DNA from: Lutjanus erythropterus
Lineage: Eukaryota > Chordata > Actinopteri > Lutjaniformes > Lutjanidae
Reading direction: 5' to 3'
NCBI GenBank assembly: GCA_020091685.1
Contig: CM034603.1
Span: 11,390,683-11,454,682, forward strand
Length of the DNA: 64,000 nucleotides
Below the pieces are notes generated by a model. The model saw only the letters and a list, made by a program, of their open reading frames with translations. It was not told the DNA's origin and made no database searches. Both the position numbers and the translations under genes were made by a program. This document shows positions 13,160-23,966 of this stretch, piece after piece. The number at the start of each line of letters is the position of its first letter. Position 1 is the stretch's first letter.

Positions 13160-13400
13160 CCAAGTCTATGAGGCAGAGGTGGGACCAAGTCATTTTTTTG
13201 CAAGTCACAAGTAAGTAAGTCTCAATGCTTTGCACAGCCAAGTCCCAAGTCCCACGTCAAAGTCCCACGTCAAACCTGAGAAGTCTCAAGTCTAGTTCCA
13301 TTTCAAATATTGAACGAAGCTAGAAGTTGGTGCATCAACACCTGTAATTTTTAACTTGTGGCTCAAGTCTGACTCAAGTCCAAGTTATGTGACTCAAGTC
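13160..13400. repeat. Degenerate AAGTCTCAAGTC-type tandem repeat
   Basis: Repeated CAAGTC/AAGTCC words (for example CAAGTCCCAAGTCCCACGTC, then CTCAAGTCTGACTCAAGTCC) form an imperfect short-period array, a familiar class of teleost dispersed minisatellite. A hAT-like terminus (GTTTGGGAACCACTGAG) lies just upstream at about 13108-13124. Confidence 0.6.
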
Positions 13401-14608
13401 CAACACCTTTGGTATAAGGCCTATTTGAATTATATCCATTAGCCATACCTTGACAGATGAATAAATCAAAAAGTGAGACTTACAATTACTCACAATTTTT
13501 GTTGCATTTCATTGACAAACTTTTGTAGTTCCTGTAAAACTATGAAAACCACACCAGTATTTTCTTTTATGAAGAAGCCCATGGTCCTAGATTACCTTAA
13601 GTGACCCTCAGTGTGTCACAGACAAATCGGCGACTTCCATCTGCTGCTGACCTTGAAATGAGAACAAACGCAACACCAGTGTGCCAAGGACTGTACCTTT
13701 TTCAGACCTCACAGTCCACAAAATACTGTTTTCTTTATGCTGCAGCTGTGAAAATATCAGCTCTAGGAGAGGAAAGGAAGTGCATGGCATATTTAGTTTG
13801 GTCATCAGTGTGCTGACTAAGTAAGACACAGATTTTTTCCAGTGAAGTTGTCTGGGACCTTTTCAGCTCTTTTTCCTAATATCCAGAAGTAATGCACTAT
13901 TATACGATTTAAGTTTAAAGTGCAAAGTTTGGAAAGCCCCTGCAGCCAACTGAACTGAACTGAAGCCAACACTTTATTATAACACCCAGTGTTATGTTCG
14001 TACAGACATTGTTGACAAATCAACAGCCCTGTGATTGGGCCCTTGTGAGAGGGTGGAGCAAAGCAGTCGCCAGTGGTGGTAAATTATTAGTAAATCTTTG
14101 TAAACAGGTGCTTCATTTTATTATTTGACAACTGGTTTTGCAATCCCATTTATATTTACCAGCACTCTTAATTATTGATTATTTAACCAAACAGCCTTAG
14201 TAAGGTTGTGTTGTTGTCCCTGTAATTGCTCTTTTGGGTATTTTCAGTAATGACATGTTTATGCCTGGTGCCAGGCTGCAAAGGTATATTTTGTGCAAAC
14301 TAGTCATTTGGGGGTCTGAGCTCAGGGTTTTAATAATTTTCCCACGGCATTGTTTTCCCACATTGTGGGTCACCTTCCATCATTGCTTTGACATTTTAGG
14401 TTACATAAAAGAGGGGTTGATGTGCCTTAAAAGATCTATATTTTCAATATCGAACAACAACCACCTTAAAGTCCTTTGTGGTTTTATTTTCACACGATCA
14501 TTTATGTGAGTGGCTGAGTGTGTGCATGTGTGTGTGCATGATCAAAGGCGCTGAAGCTTGTCTAAGGCTAATCCTGCATACTACTGGACACAGGAGCCTA
14601 AAATCTTT

Positions 14609-15595
14609 TTGTGCACATTCATGACTGTATGCTGAAGGACCTCTGTATCTCACAATTTTTTGAAAAACCTAGAAAAACCTTTTTATGCCCGGAAGCATTA
14701 TGTTTTTGGGTCTCCTATCCACCTGTCTGATATTTGTGAACACAGTATCTCAAGAAAACCTCGAGGGAATTTCTTCAAATTTGAAAACATCCACTTGGAC
14801 TCGAGGATGAACTGACTGAGACTGGTAGTCAAAGGTCAAGGTCATTGTAGCCCTTTTTGCACAGAGATCACTCAATATCCCTGCAACAAGGACCGTCGCT
14901 CCCTCTGCCTGCCTGTGTGTGTCTGCTTACTGCAGAAGGTCCAGTTTTCTTGCATAAAACAGCTGATAAATATGTAGTATAAGTGTATAATTTAAAGAAC
15001 ACAGTCTCACAAACAGCAGTGAACGTGTAACTCAGCAGCGTCTTGACCTGCCGTGCCGGCTTACCCTTTTACGCAGACGTCATGCAGCAGAATGAAACTA
15101 AACCCCCGACCCAGACTCTGCCTCCATACCTTTTACTCAGACAGTGAGGTGGCGCAATATTCTAGCCTTAAAAAAGGGGCTTGTGACTTCATGTCCATCC
15201 CTCATCTCATAAACAAAATATCTCAGGAACACTGAGAGGGAATTTCTTCAAATTTGGCACAAACGTCCATTTGGACTCAAATGATGTACTGATTATAATT
15301 TAGGTGGTCAAAGGTCACTGTGACCTCACAAAACACAACTCAAGATTTCATATGCTAATTATGTCAGAGGTTTACACTAATGATGAAGTGATGACAATTT
15401 ATATGAAAAAGGTCAAAGATAAACTTCACTGTGGCATCATAATGCTCTGCAAATCACTTGAAGCTCTCTATCAATCCTCTCTAAAAAACAATTTTCTAAG
15501 TGCACATTCATGACTGTACAATCAAGGATCTCCTGTGCTTGTGGTGATTCACAAATTTTGAAAAACCTATATAAAACCTATATATAACCTATACC
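14609..15595 (+). repeat. Two related dispersed-repeat copies
   Basis: The motif AGGGAATTTCTTCAAATTTG, followed by a TCCATTTGGACTC-like word and GTCAAAGGTCAAGGTCA/GTCAAAGGTCACTGTGACC, occurs at about 14764-14860 and again at about 15237-15330. A second shared module (TGCACATTCATGACTGTA ... TTTTGAAAAACCTA) lies at about 14612-14675 and 15500-15575. The module order differs between the copies. Non-coding dispersed repeat; no family name assigned. Confidence 0.6.
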
Positions 15596-15611
15596 AACTG
15601 CTGACCTACTA

Positions 15612-15735
15612 GCAGTGTTTGGGGTACATGTTACTAGTTACATGTAATTAAATTACAAAATAAATGTAATTAAATCTGTTACAGCTGCTGAGAAAAATAA
15701 ATCAGTTGCTAATCAAAATTATATTACAAAGGGGT
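15612..15735. repeat. 'Ttactagttacatgtaatt' dispersed repeat end
   Basis: GTGTTTGGGGTACATGTTAC, then AGTTACATGTAATTAAATTA and further ATGTAATTAAATC words, resembles the common fish repeat built from degenerate GTTAC/GTAAT units. Non-coding. Confidence 0.45.
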
Positions 15736-17300
15736 TACATTTGAATATTCTTTTGGGTTGTTGTGTGGAGATCTGCACTCCAGAGAGTGACCTCTTCCAC
15801 TTAGAACATGCAGACTGGTACCCAAGATTACACTTATAAAGCTGCTATATATCTCCTGCTAAACAAAACTGTGGCCACGATGGGGATTTATTTCTGTCCT
15901 CTCTTAAAAACAGCAGTCTCACAGTCGAGGATTTAGAGTTCTGAAAGTTCAAAAGCATTTTTTACAGCAAGTCGTTGTTGTAGTTTCAGCGGTCGCAGGC
16001 CAAGAATGTAAAGTCACCATAGAGACTGTCGGCAGATTTAATTATCTCTTTTTTCTGTGGATCATTACTGGACAGCGATGTGGTCAGGCTGATGTTGAGC
16101 AACATGTAATCGTGCCCTTCTCTGTGCCATTTTGTTAAATTTTTAACTCAGATTTCCACAATATCTGTAGCTTATACTCAGGGCTCTGCAACAATACTCC
16201 AACTGTGCAAAAGCAGCAGAGGAAATGTTTATACAGAAAAAGTAATGCAAGGAGGAGGTTGTTCTTTTTAAAAATTTACTAGGAAACACATGTACAGCAT
16301 GCAAGCACACACTCAGGAAGCTGCAAGACCAAACCATGGTGCTGAAATGATTAGGAAACACCTCATGCAACATCTGCACACCTTACATCCTCTTTTGTGA
16401 ATAAATATTATATATAACTATTATATCTTAACTGGTGAGTGGAGTTCAAAGCAGGAAAAAATGTGTGTTTTTTAAATCTTAAAAAAATCAAAATTATCCT
16501 GATCTGATAAAGAGATGTTAGGTAAGAGATTCTACTGTTCGTTAACATCTTTGAGGAAGTTTGGGTGACTTCCTGATTTGCTCCGAAGTTGTGTAACACC
16601 TGCAGATAATCTTGATTTCAGAGTACTTTTGTGGCCACTTTAGTGGCAGGTGCTGTAGGGAAGTCAGTGTCAGTTCTTCAATCCACCATTTAAATATGTC
16701 AACAACTAGCAGATGCATTTCCACTGATTTTGATGATCCCCTGACTTTTCATCTTGCCACACGAGGCTGGCACAGTGGTTCAGAGTGAAATACACAGATT
16801 GTCCTCTTCGTTAGTTCCCCATGTTCAATCTAATCCACTACAACAGCCATAAAATGTACTTTTATGACACTCATAGTTATTGATGGTGATGTACTGGACT
16901 GCATTATATTGAAAAGGGTTTCTAATTTTTTGTCTTTTCCTTCGAAGTATATGTGAACACCTCTAAAACAGTTGAGTGTAACGCCACCAGTAACTGTGAC
17001 CTCAATGCTGAAACATATAATCTAATTAACGTTTCTATGACAGCATTAATAACAACAAAAAGATCATTATAGATTTAATACAAGTAGACTGTGGCAGAAC
17101 AGTTGTATTGGGTCACATTAGACTGTATAGATGTACCTAATAAAGTGGACACGTGGAAATTTGCAACAGATATTCAAGGATAAATTGACTTTGGTGATCT
17201 ACTGTTTTTTCATGTTGTGACACTAGCAGGTCAAATCTACTACATGCATGATTAGCACAAGATTTTGCACAGATATGCATGGTTCCACAGATGATGTATC
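15736..17300. other. Gene-free stretch
   Basis: No exon, RNA gene or complete mobile element recognised. The short ORFs on the minus strand around 16143-16724 show no domain. A GTACCTAATAAAGTGGACAC word at about 17135-17154 resembles the terminus of a common fish DNA element, but no partner end is clear. Confidence 0.4.
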
Positions 17301-17308
17301 CTAATAAA

Positions 17309-17798
17309 TGTTAGGGAGTGTCTATTTGCACCTGGGTGAGAATAATCCCACAGCAACTATTCAGCTATTCAAACCCAGCATCTTAGTTTAGCTATAAAGA
17401 GCGACAATGTTTAAAAACACACATGGTTGTGAGAGATAAACGGATTAAACACAGAATCTCCCATGGGAGACGGGGCTTTGTGTCCTGTGTGAAACTAAAA
17501 ATTAGACTTTTAGACTTAGTTGACCCAATTTTAGTTTTTCTACTTTCAGTTTTAAGTCACAGTTTGGTTAGGTTAAGGCAACCAAACTAGCAAACCAAGC
17601 GTTTGTCTCTGCCATGCATGTGTAAATAGCCACACTGGCTATTTACTCACCCTGGATGCAAATAGCTTTGTTGGGTGCAGGCACCTCAGTGCTTCTCTCT
17701 GGCTATATATATACTCAGGTGTAAATAACCACTTTGGTCAGGTGCAAATATCATTGTTCACTACAGATACCTATGTGTCAGCATCTCCCTAAATTTTA
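17309..17798. repeat. Possible inverted-repeat element with TTAGGGAG ends
   Basis: The left end reads TTAGGGAGTGTCTATTTGCA and the right end, reverse-complemented, TTTAGGGAGATGCTGACACA. TATTTGCACCTG-like words recur inside (about 17322-17334, 17650-17670 and 17735-17752). Ends and interior suggest an old non-autonomous DNA element; no target duplication could be verified. Confidence 0.35.
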
Positions 17799-18088
17799 TG
17801 AACCTCTGACCAGCGCCACCATGAGGTTGACATTTTAGTTTAGAGTTTATAGGATAAATTCTACTGGCTTGGTTGATCCCAAGACTAAAATCAGACATCA
17901 GCCTCACCTGTACTTTGTGGTTAGGGCTAATAAGTAATTGTGCTCATGCTTACATGCTAAACTAAGAAAATGAACATGGTAATATTCCCAGCTGAACATC
18001 AGTATGTTAGCTTTGTCACTGTTAGCATGTGCCTACCTCTTGCTTCTTGTCAAACACACATTACAAACCACAAATGATTACACCAAGG

Positions 18089-19006
18089 TTGGGTTGCATC
18101 AACAATAAATTATGTTGCATCAAACTTTTAAACAAGCTTAGCATTTAGAAAGATTAAATTTAATCTTTTAACCTCAGTTTAGTTTTTGCTTTTCAACTAA
18201 ATAAATTTAATCCTGTGGCACCAAGTGTGGTCCAGTATGTGGTGGAAAATCTGAAAATACAGACGGACACAATGACTAAAACTGTCTTTGTGGTGTTATA
18301 AGAAGACTTTGAAAAAGGGTCAGTACAGTCACACACTGAGAGATTGGAAAAGTAGCTGATAACAAGTCAAGAATGTGCATCCGCTTTATTGGGTAAATAG
18401 ACAAGGGAGGATGGGTCAAGATATAATTTAAGTGGAGTCAGAGGAGTCGTGACATACATGTGTTATCAGACATTGTCCTCCGAAAAAAGGGAAGTGCTTT
18501 GTGTTAAAGGACCGGTTAGTCCCTGTAAGACAACATTTGATGAGGAGCAACCATGAGGAACAAAGTACAAAGTTCAACACATATTTTTCTCACTACAAGT
18601 ATTAACTTTAAACTGACACTTGAGGAGGTTTAACCTTTAAAATCGCTGCCTTTTTGGGATAGATAGAGCAAAATAATCAAGTTCCTCAAAGAAAGTTTAG
18701 GTACAGACACAACTCTACTGAATTATGATGCATCTCTTCTTCCTGTTACTCCAGTTGATTTGTTAAAACCGGTTGCTTCCTGGCAAAAATCAATTTTAAT
18801 TTTGGTGATTATTCATTTTGGGTGATTGTTGGTTAAACTCTAATTACAGTTTACATGAATAAATTTGAATGTACTAAACTAAATTAGTTTAATTGTGCAA
18901 CAGGACTCTGCTTCATTTCCTGGATTTGCTCATTTTAAACCAAGTTTTGCTAGACTCTGCTCAGAACTAATCTTAGATTAAATTAATCTTTGTCGGTGCA
19001 ACCCGG
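18089..19006 (-). mobile_element. Non-autonomous inverted-repeat element, copy A
   Basis: Left end GGGTTGCATCAACAATAAAT; right end, reverse-complemented, GGGTTGCACCGACAAAGATT. Subterminal words match the copy at 33669-34315 on the other strand: ATGTTGCATCAAACTTTTAA against ATGTTGCACCAAACTTTTTA, AGAAAGATTAAATTTAA, and TAGTTTTGCTAGACTCgg against AGTTTTGCTAGACTCTGC near the other end. Copy A is about 270 bp longer, with a central block I cannot align. No ORF, so it is non-autonomous. Confidence 0.6.
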
Positions 19007-20432
19007 TCCAAAAGATGAAGTCAGTCACCTTTACCTATATATCTATACATTACCTATAATGTACACTGTACTGCTGCTTATAAAGGCCTCTCAGAGAAAT
19101 CTTCAGTTTCTCTGAGGTGCTCTGTATGAGAGAGAAATGCTTTTCATTTCCCTGCTAAATCCCATTTCAAAACTGTTTTATACCCTCCTCAAAAATAATT
19201 AACACTCAGATGTGTTTGTTTCCAGGTAAAGTCAATTATGAGATTAGGCTTTGCAGGATGTAAACTCAGTGGTGCTGATCCTTTCTTTGAGAAAAGCAAA
19301 TGAGGCTGGTCTCACAGCAGCCACAGCTGGACTTTCATCCTTCATGGATAAAGTCTTATTTTGAAGGATCTGGCAAAACAAGCCTGTTAATGATACCTTA
19401 TGTTGTGTACATATTCACTTACAGTATACAGTAAAATTACATGATTCACAAAAGCCGGGTGAACGAGGTTTGTTTTTATTCTTTGTCTTTTGATGTCTTC
19501 TCATTCTACAAATGCTTTCGAATTGCCAGGTGCTCAGTTTATTCTGAAACTGCAGGTAGTTTTAAGCAGTTTCCTGTTACTATATTGATGGCAGAGGAAG
19601 TGTAAACAGATGAACCACTGAACACCTGTGTTGTAGTCATGCAAAATCACAATATAGAGGGGAAGGAGTTGGTTAAAGTCAGTTCTGTAAACTTTCTCTA
19701 TTTCTGCCTTTTGTTAAGTCAAGCACAGCTCAGTTTCCGGGTTCAGCATTAAAGCCTCATTGCGGCATTCATGTGATAAAATGGCCAAACAGAGCAGATA
19801 TTCAAGCCTAATGACTGACAAGGTTCAGTTCAGAGTGACTCAGAATGAAAGTTCACCCATCTGGTTTAAGCTTTTACTCAGAAAATGGAGTTCTTTGTAA
19901 ATCAGATTTGGTGTTTGGCCTTGAGAGCTTTTTTTTTTCCTTCTTCAGGAAACCAAGAGCTGCTGACACAGACAGTCCTACACCACCACCACACACACCT
20001 GCGAGGGGGACGTGGACCAACCCAAACCAAGTTTTCTTCACAAAACCCACTTATAACCACACATAACCATGCAGACAAAACCAGTTGAGCCAGCATATTT
20101 GGCGTCACGGTACACTGGCAAACTCACATACAAGGTGAGGACAAAATGAGGCATTGTGAGCTCTGTTGATAGTCACAGCCACGTATGATCATTAACACAT
20201 TCAGATATATTAGGCTGAAAGTACAAGATTTTAAGTGTGTAATTTGCTGTCATTTTGAAGTAATTTTGCCAAAATTGGCACCACCACCAGTGACTGTAAA
20301 GGTATGTAAGTATTATTAGCAAAATGTATTTAAAGGTGAAAGTACAAATTGTGCAGTAAAATAGTCCCTTGATGTTTTTGGATTAATATCACTCCCACAT
20401 TAATGTGTAGGCTGCACTATAATGCTGTAGAT
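19007..20432. other. Gene-free stretch
   Basis: No exon or complete element recognised. ORFs around 19845-20108 overlap on both strands and have no domain. The right end (20425-20432) is the left target-site duplicate of the hAT-type element that follows. Confidence 0.4.
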
Positions 20433-21074
20433 CAGTGGTTCCCAAACAGTGTTGGACAATATGGCCTGAAACCCACCAGTATTGTTTCCTATGAACTTGA
20501 TGATCTAAATGTCATCTATAGGCTTATCAGATGAGAGTAAGCTTGGGTGCTAAGAGCTGCATGTAGGGCAGTTTGAAATGGTTATGATTTTGCATCTTGT
20601 CAACTTTGTCCATGTTTGAAATGTCCAGAAATGTAAAAAGATTTTATGAGCAATGATGTGCAGTCCTCCCTCCCCGTCCCTGCTTCCACATGGCATCACT
20701 TACTAGTTCTCAAATGGTGGTCTGGGGACCCCCAGGGGTTTCTGGCACTCTACCAATGGGTCCAGGTTCGTAGCAAACAACATTACTGGGTCCAAGAAAT
20801 TTCCAGCAGAAAATCTAGATGTGCCTTGGGATTTTATGGTAACCATACAGTATTTTTGCAATACACAACAATACTCCCAAAAATAATCTTTTATAAACCT
20901 TCTGTCAAAGTGAACATGCGGGAACGCTTCCTGTGATTGGCTGGTCGACTACTTGTTGCCTTCACTGAGGCTTCATTCGCTTGGTTAAACATGCTATTTT
21001 GCATGGATATCCTGGTGCGCCTTGAGATTCTGCTTTGCCTTTTGGTGTGAGCACAAAAAGGTTGAAAACCACTG
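20433..21074. mobile_element. hAT-type non-autonomous transposon with 8-bp target duplications
   Basis: Begins CAGTGGTTCCCAAAC and ends GTTGAAAACCACTG (reverse complement CAGTGGTTTTCAAC), giving imperfect terminal inverted repeats. It is flanked by a perfect 8-bp direct repeat CTGTAGAT (20425-20432 and 21075-21082). An 8-bp duplication with CAGTGGTT-type ends is characteristic of hAT elements. Inside at about 20704-20745 is another hAT-like subterminal stretch (GTTCTCAAATGGTGGTCTGG), suggesting a composite or nested element. No transposase; the 96-codon ORF inside shows no transposase motif. Confidence 0.8.
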
Positions 21075-21082
21075 CTGTAGAT

Positions 21083-23780
21083 GCTTAAGAGACCCCTAGA
21101 GTTTGTTTTTTTTTCTTACAAAAGGCTTCATAGTTTGGGTTCACACTCAAATTTCACACTCCCTCAAGTGTAATTGCAATTGTACATTTCTGGCCACGAT
21201 AAATGATCTTAGTTACATTCCACCACTGACAGCTCCTGCATGATTTACAGGACTAAACTCTCATACACTGTCTGTAGTTGGAGCACACACCGTCATCGAT
21301 CCTGCCTTTTTCACTCGAATATTATCTGTTGTCACCTTCCGCTGGGCTAACAGTAACGCATCTCTGTCCCAGAACAGATACCCTTATCACCGTCTGTCCC
21401 ACCCATGAGCTCTGCGAAGGAGGAGGGGGGGGTGCAATCTGCAGTCTGTGGACACAGAACAATCAGCCTTCAACAATGCCTATAGTGCACTTGTGAGAGA
21501 CAAAGTGAAGCTGGAATCCAAGCTGCTGTGATGTGGACGCTGATCTGAGTTGATCTTGGCACAGTTGTTAATTACAGCTGCACCACTGTGAGGCATTTCA
21601 AGTAAAAAGGAGATAAGGAAGTAGTGCCTGCTAATCATGGTAACAATACTGTGTAGGTGTCAACAAAGGCATTTCTCGCAATGTTTATTTCCTTCTCAGC
21701 AACTAAACTGACTTATGTCGAGAAGACAGGCTAGACAAAGACGAGATCTTATTTTGAATGTTTCCCTTCCTCCTGAGCATGCATCACAGTAGTTTATAAG
21801 GAAATAAGGTTAAATAGAAAAGAGGAGTGCACACATGTCATGCAATTCCATTACAACTCCCTATGACTCCTACTAAATCTACAGCTATATCTACATTTGC
21901 GCCATGTGTACGCAGAGATGGATGATGCAATTCTCATCCTGGATGGGGGCAGCTGGGGTCTAGTCCCGGGGAGGGTCCGACATCTTTTTCTGGTGTGCTG
22001 CAGATGAACGATATGCTATCTGCCTAATAACAGGGGCCAAGCTTATGCACACGGGGCTGGGCTCTGACATCTTTGGTTACATAATAAACCACGCTGGTTT
22101 GGGACAGAGGTGAACAGTCTACCTTTAGATATTTGTGCTCAGTGTGACTTGTGTAGCTTCTTGGCACCTGCACTAGAGCTTTGTCAATATCTCCCCTTAT
22201 GTGTGTTCCATTTTATTTTCCAATTTAAAGCCTCTACTGCTCATATTTTGTTGAATTTGGAGGCAGTTTTTCCACCGTAATAGCCAAAAAAACATAACAT
22301 CAAAAATAAAGTTATCTAGATAAAAATCTCCTGCTTTCTTTTAACTGGCTAATATACTACTCACTGTCCCCCTGTCTGGAAAGCTTGTTTCATCTGATTT
22401 CACTGAGAAATTGACCAAGTGGCAGACATGAACAACAACACAGAAATAGCTGTATTTCCTTTTTTTTTTTCTCATTGTTTTGCTGCACTCAAGATGCTTC
22501 ACCAATCCAAAACGCTGATTTTTCGTACTGATGCGTTTAGGAACAAAATCCTACTGACACCACCTTTAAACAAAAGAGCATATAATCCTAAATATCCTAA
22601 CAACAAGGATGAAAAAATGACAAAAATCACACTGAAGAAACATTAAAAAAACAAACAAACAATAAAACGTAAAAAATGTACATATTACACACACCTGGTA
22701 CTACCTACACAACCCTCACTGTCAGATCTGTAACTCACTGTGGAGGAACTTTGGTCTTTTAACATACTGGAAAAGAAAGACCCCAAGTGTGATTAATATT
22801 TACTGGATAAACCAATGACAGAGAACTGTATCTTTTCCAGTCTAATAAAATAAAGGATATCCCTTATACAGCAAGTATGAGAAGGAAATATACTTGATTT
22901 CGAGGTGATCAATATTAGCCGTCTGGCCAACAGGGCTGTAAAGTCTGTAATGTGCTTATGGGGCTTGTGGAGAGAAGGTAGTTGAAGAAGAAACACAGAA
23001 TAAAGCACAAAAAGCATTGGGTTTAATTTGTTCCCCAATAACTTCAGACAGGGTAGCAAAAATATCCGTCTAATATTTGCATAGTGCCTGAAGTTTTGCG
23101 GGGATTGTTGGCATCTATCACATTATGAGAATGTTTCACTGGGAGATAATGTTTTGTTAACCAAGCCTTAGTATAGTAGGTTTGCTGTATGCATTTACAC
23201 TGAATGTTGCCATGTCTCACACAAAGTTTGTCCGCTATTTCCATCCCTCAGATCCTTGGCTGAAAGAGCTTTTAAGGAGTTCAGTGACTGCAGGCGCAGT
23301 CAATGGATTTGGTTGTTTGTAAGTGAAATTGTTCATTTTCAGGATGTAGTGTGTTTTAAGACATTATCTAAGGGTGTGCCACTGGGTTGGTTGGGAAACT
23401 CAGGAAACATACTGCAGACAAAACTGTTGTTAAGGGAGTGAAAAAGAATCTGAGAGCTGCTGAAATGATGCAGAGGCATTGTTAATAGACACATCTTTAA
23501 AGTTCTTGATCCCTAGATATGACCGAACCATGAATGCATTGTCTAGATTCTATTAATATCCATGCAAAAACAATATCTAAAAAAGGTAAAAATATAGTAC
23601 AGCATGTCCAATTTGCATAAAGCAAAATTAGACCTGCATGTGCTTTGCAATAATTCAAATAAAGGCCTGAAATATGTATCTGTGACATTTGTAAGCTGGT
23701 GTGCTGTATTTGCAGCTGGAAGTAGGACAACAGTGACCACAAGTGGTCGGTACAAGAACAACACCAAAAGTGAGGTAAAA
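21083..23780. other. Gene-free stretch between the hAT element and ints15
   Basis: I recognise no exon, RNA gene or complete repeat here. ORFs such as 22419-22646 (plus) and 22793-23244 (minus) are lysine- or leucine-rich chance frames without domains. Confidence 0.4.
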
Positions 23781-23785
23781 AAATA

Positions 23786-23791
23786 TTTATT
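23786..23791 (-). terminator. Candidate ints15 poly(A) signal
   Basis: AATAAA on the minus strand, about 180 bases downstream of the ints15 stop codon. A second AATAAA lies at 23880-23875, about 90 bases after the stop. Which one is used cannot be told from sequence alone. Confidence 0.45.
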
Positions 23792-23966
23792 GGACAGACA
23801 TGTTAGCCTCACAGACTTTCAGCAAAAGCAAATCTGCTTATTAACATCATAATACACAATACGTCGCTCACACATTTATTCATACACACCAACAAACAGA
23901 CAACAAACATCCACACACATCCACACATAAACAACACACAACTTCACATCTGCAAAAGGGTTTCTT

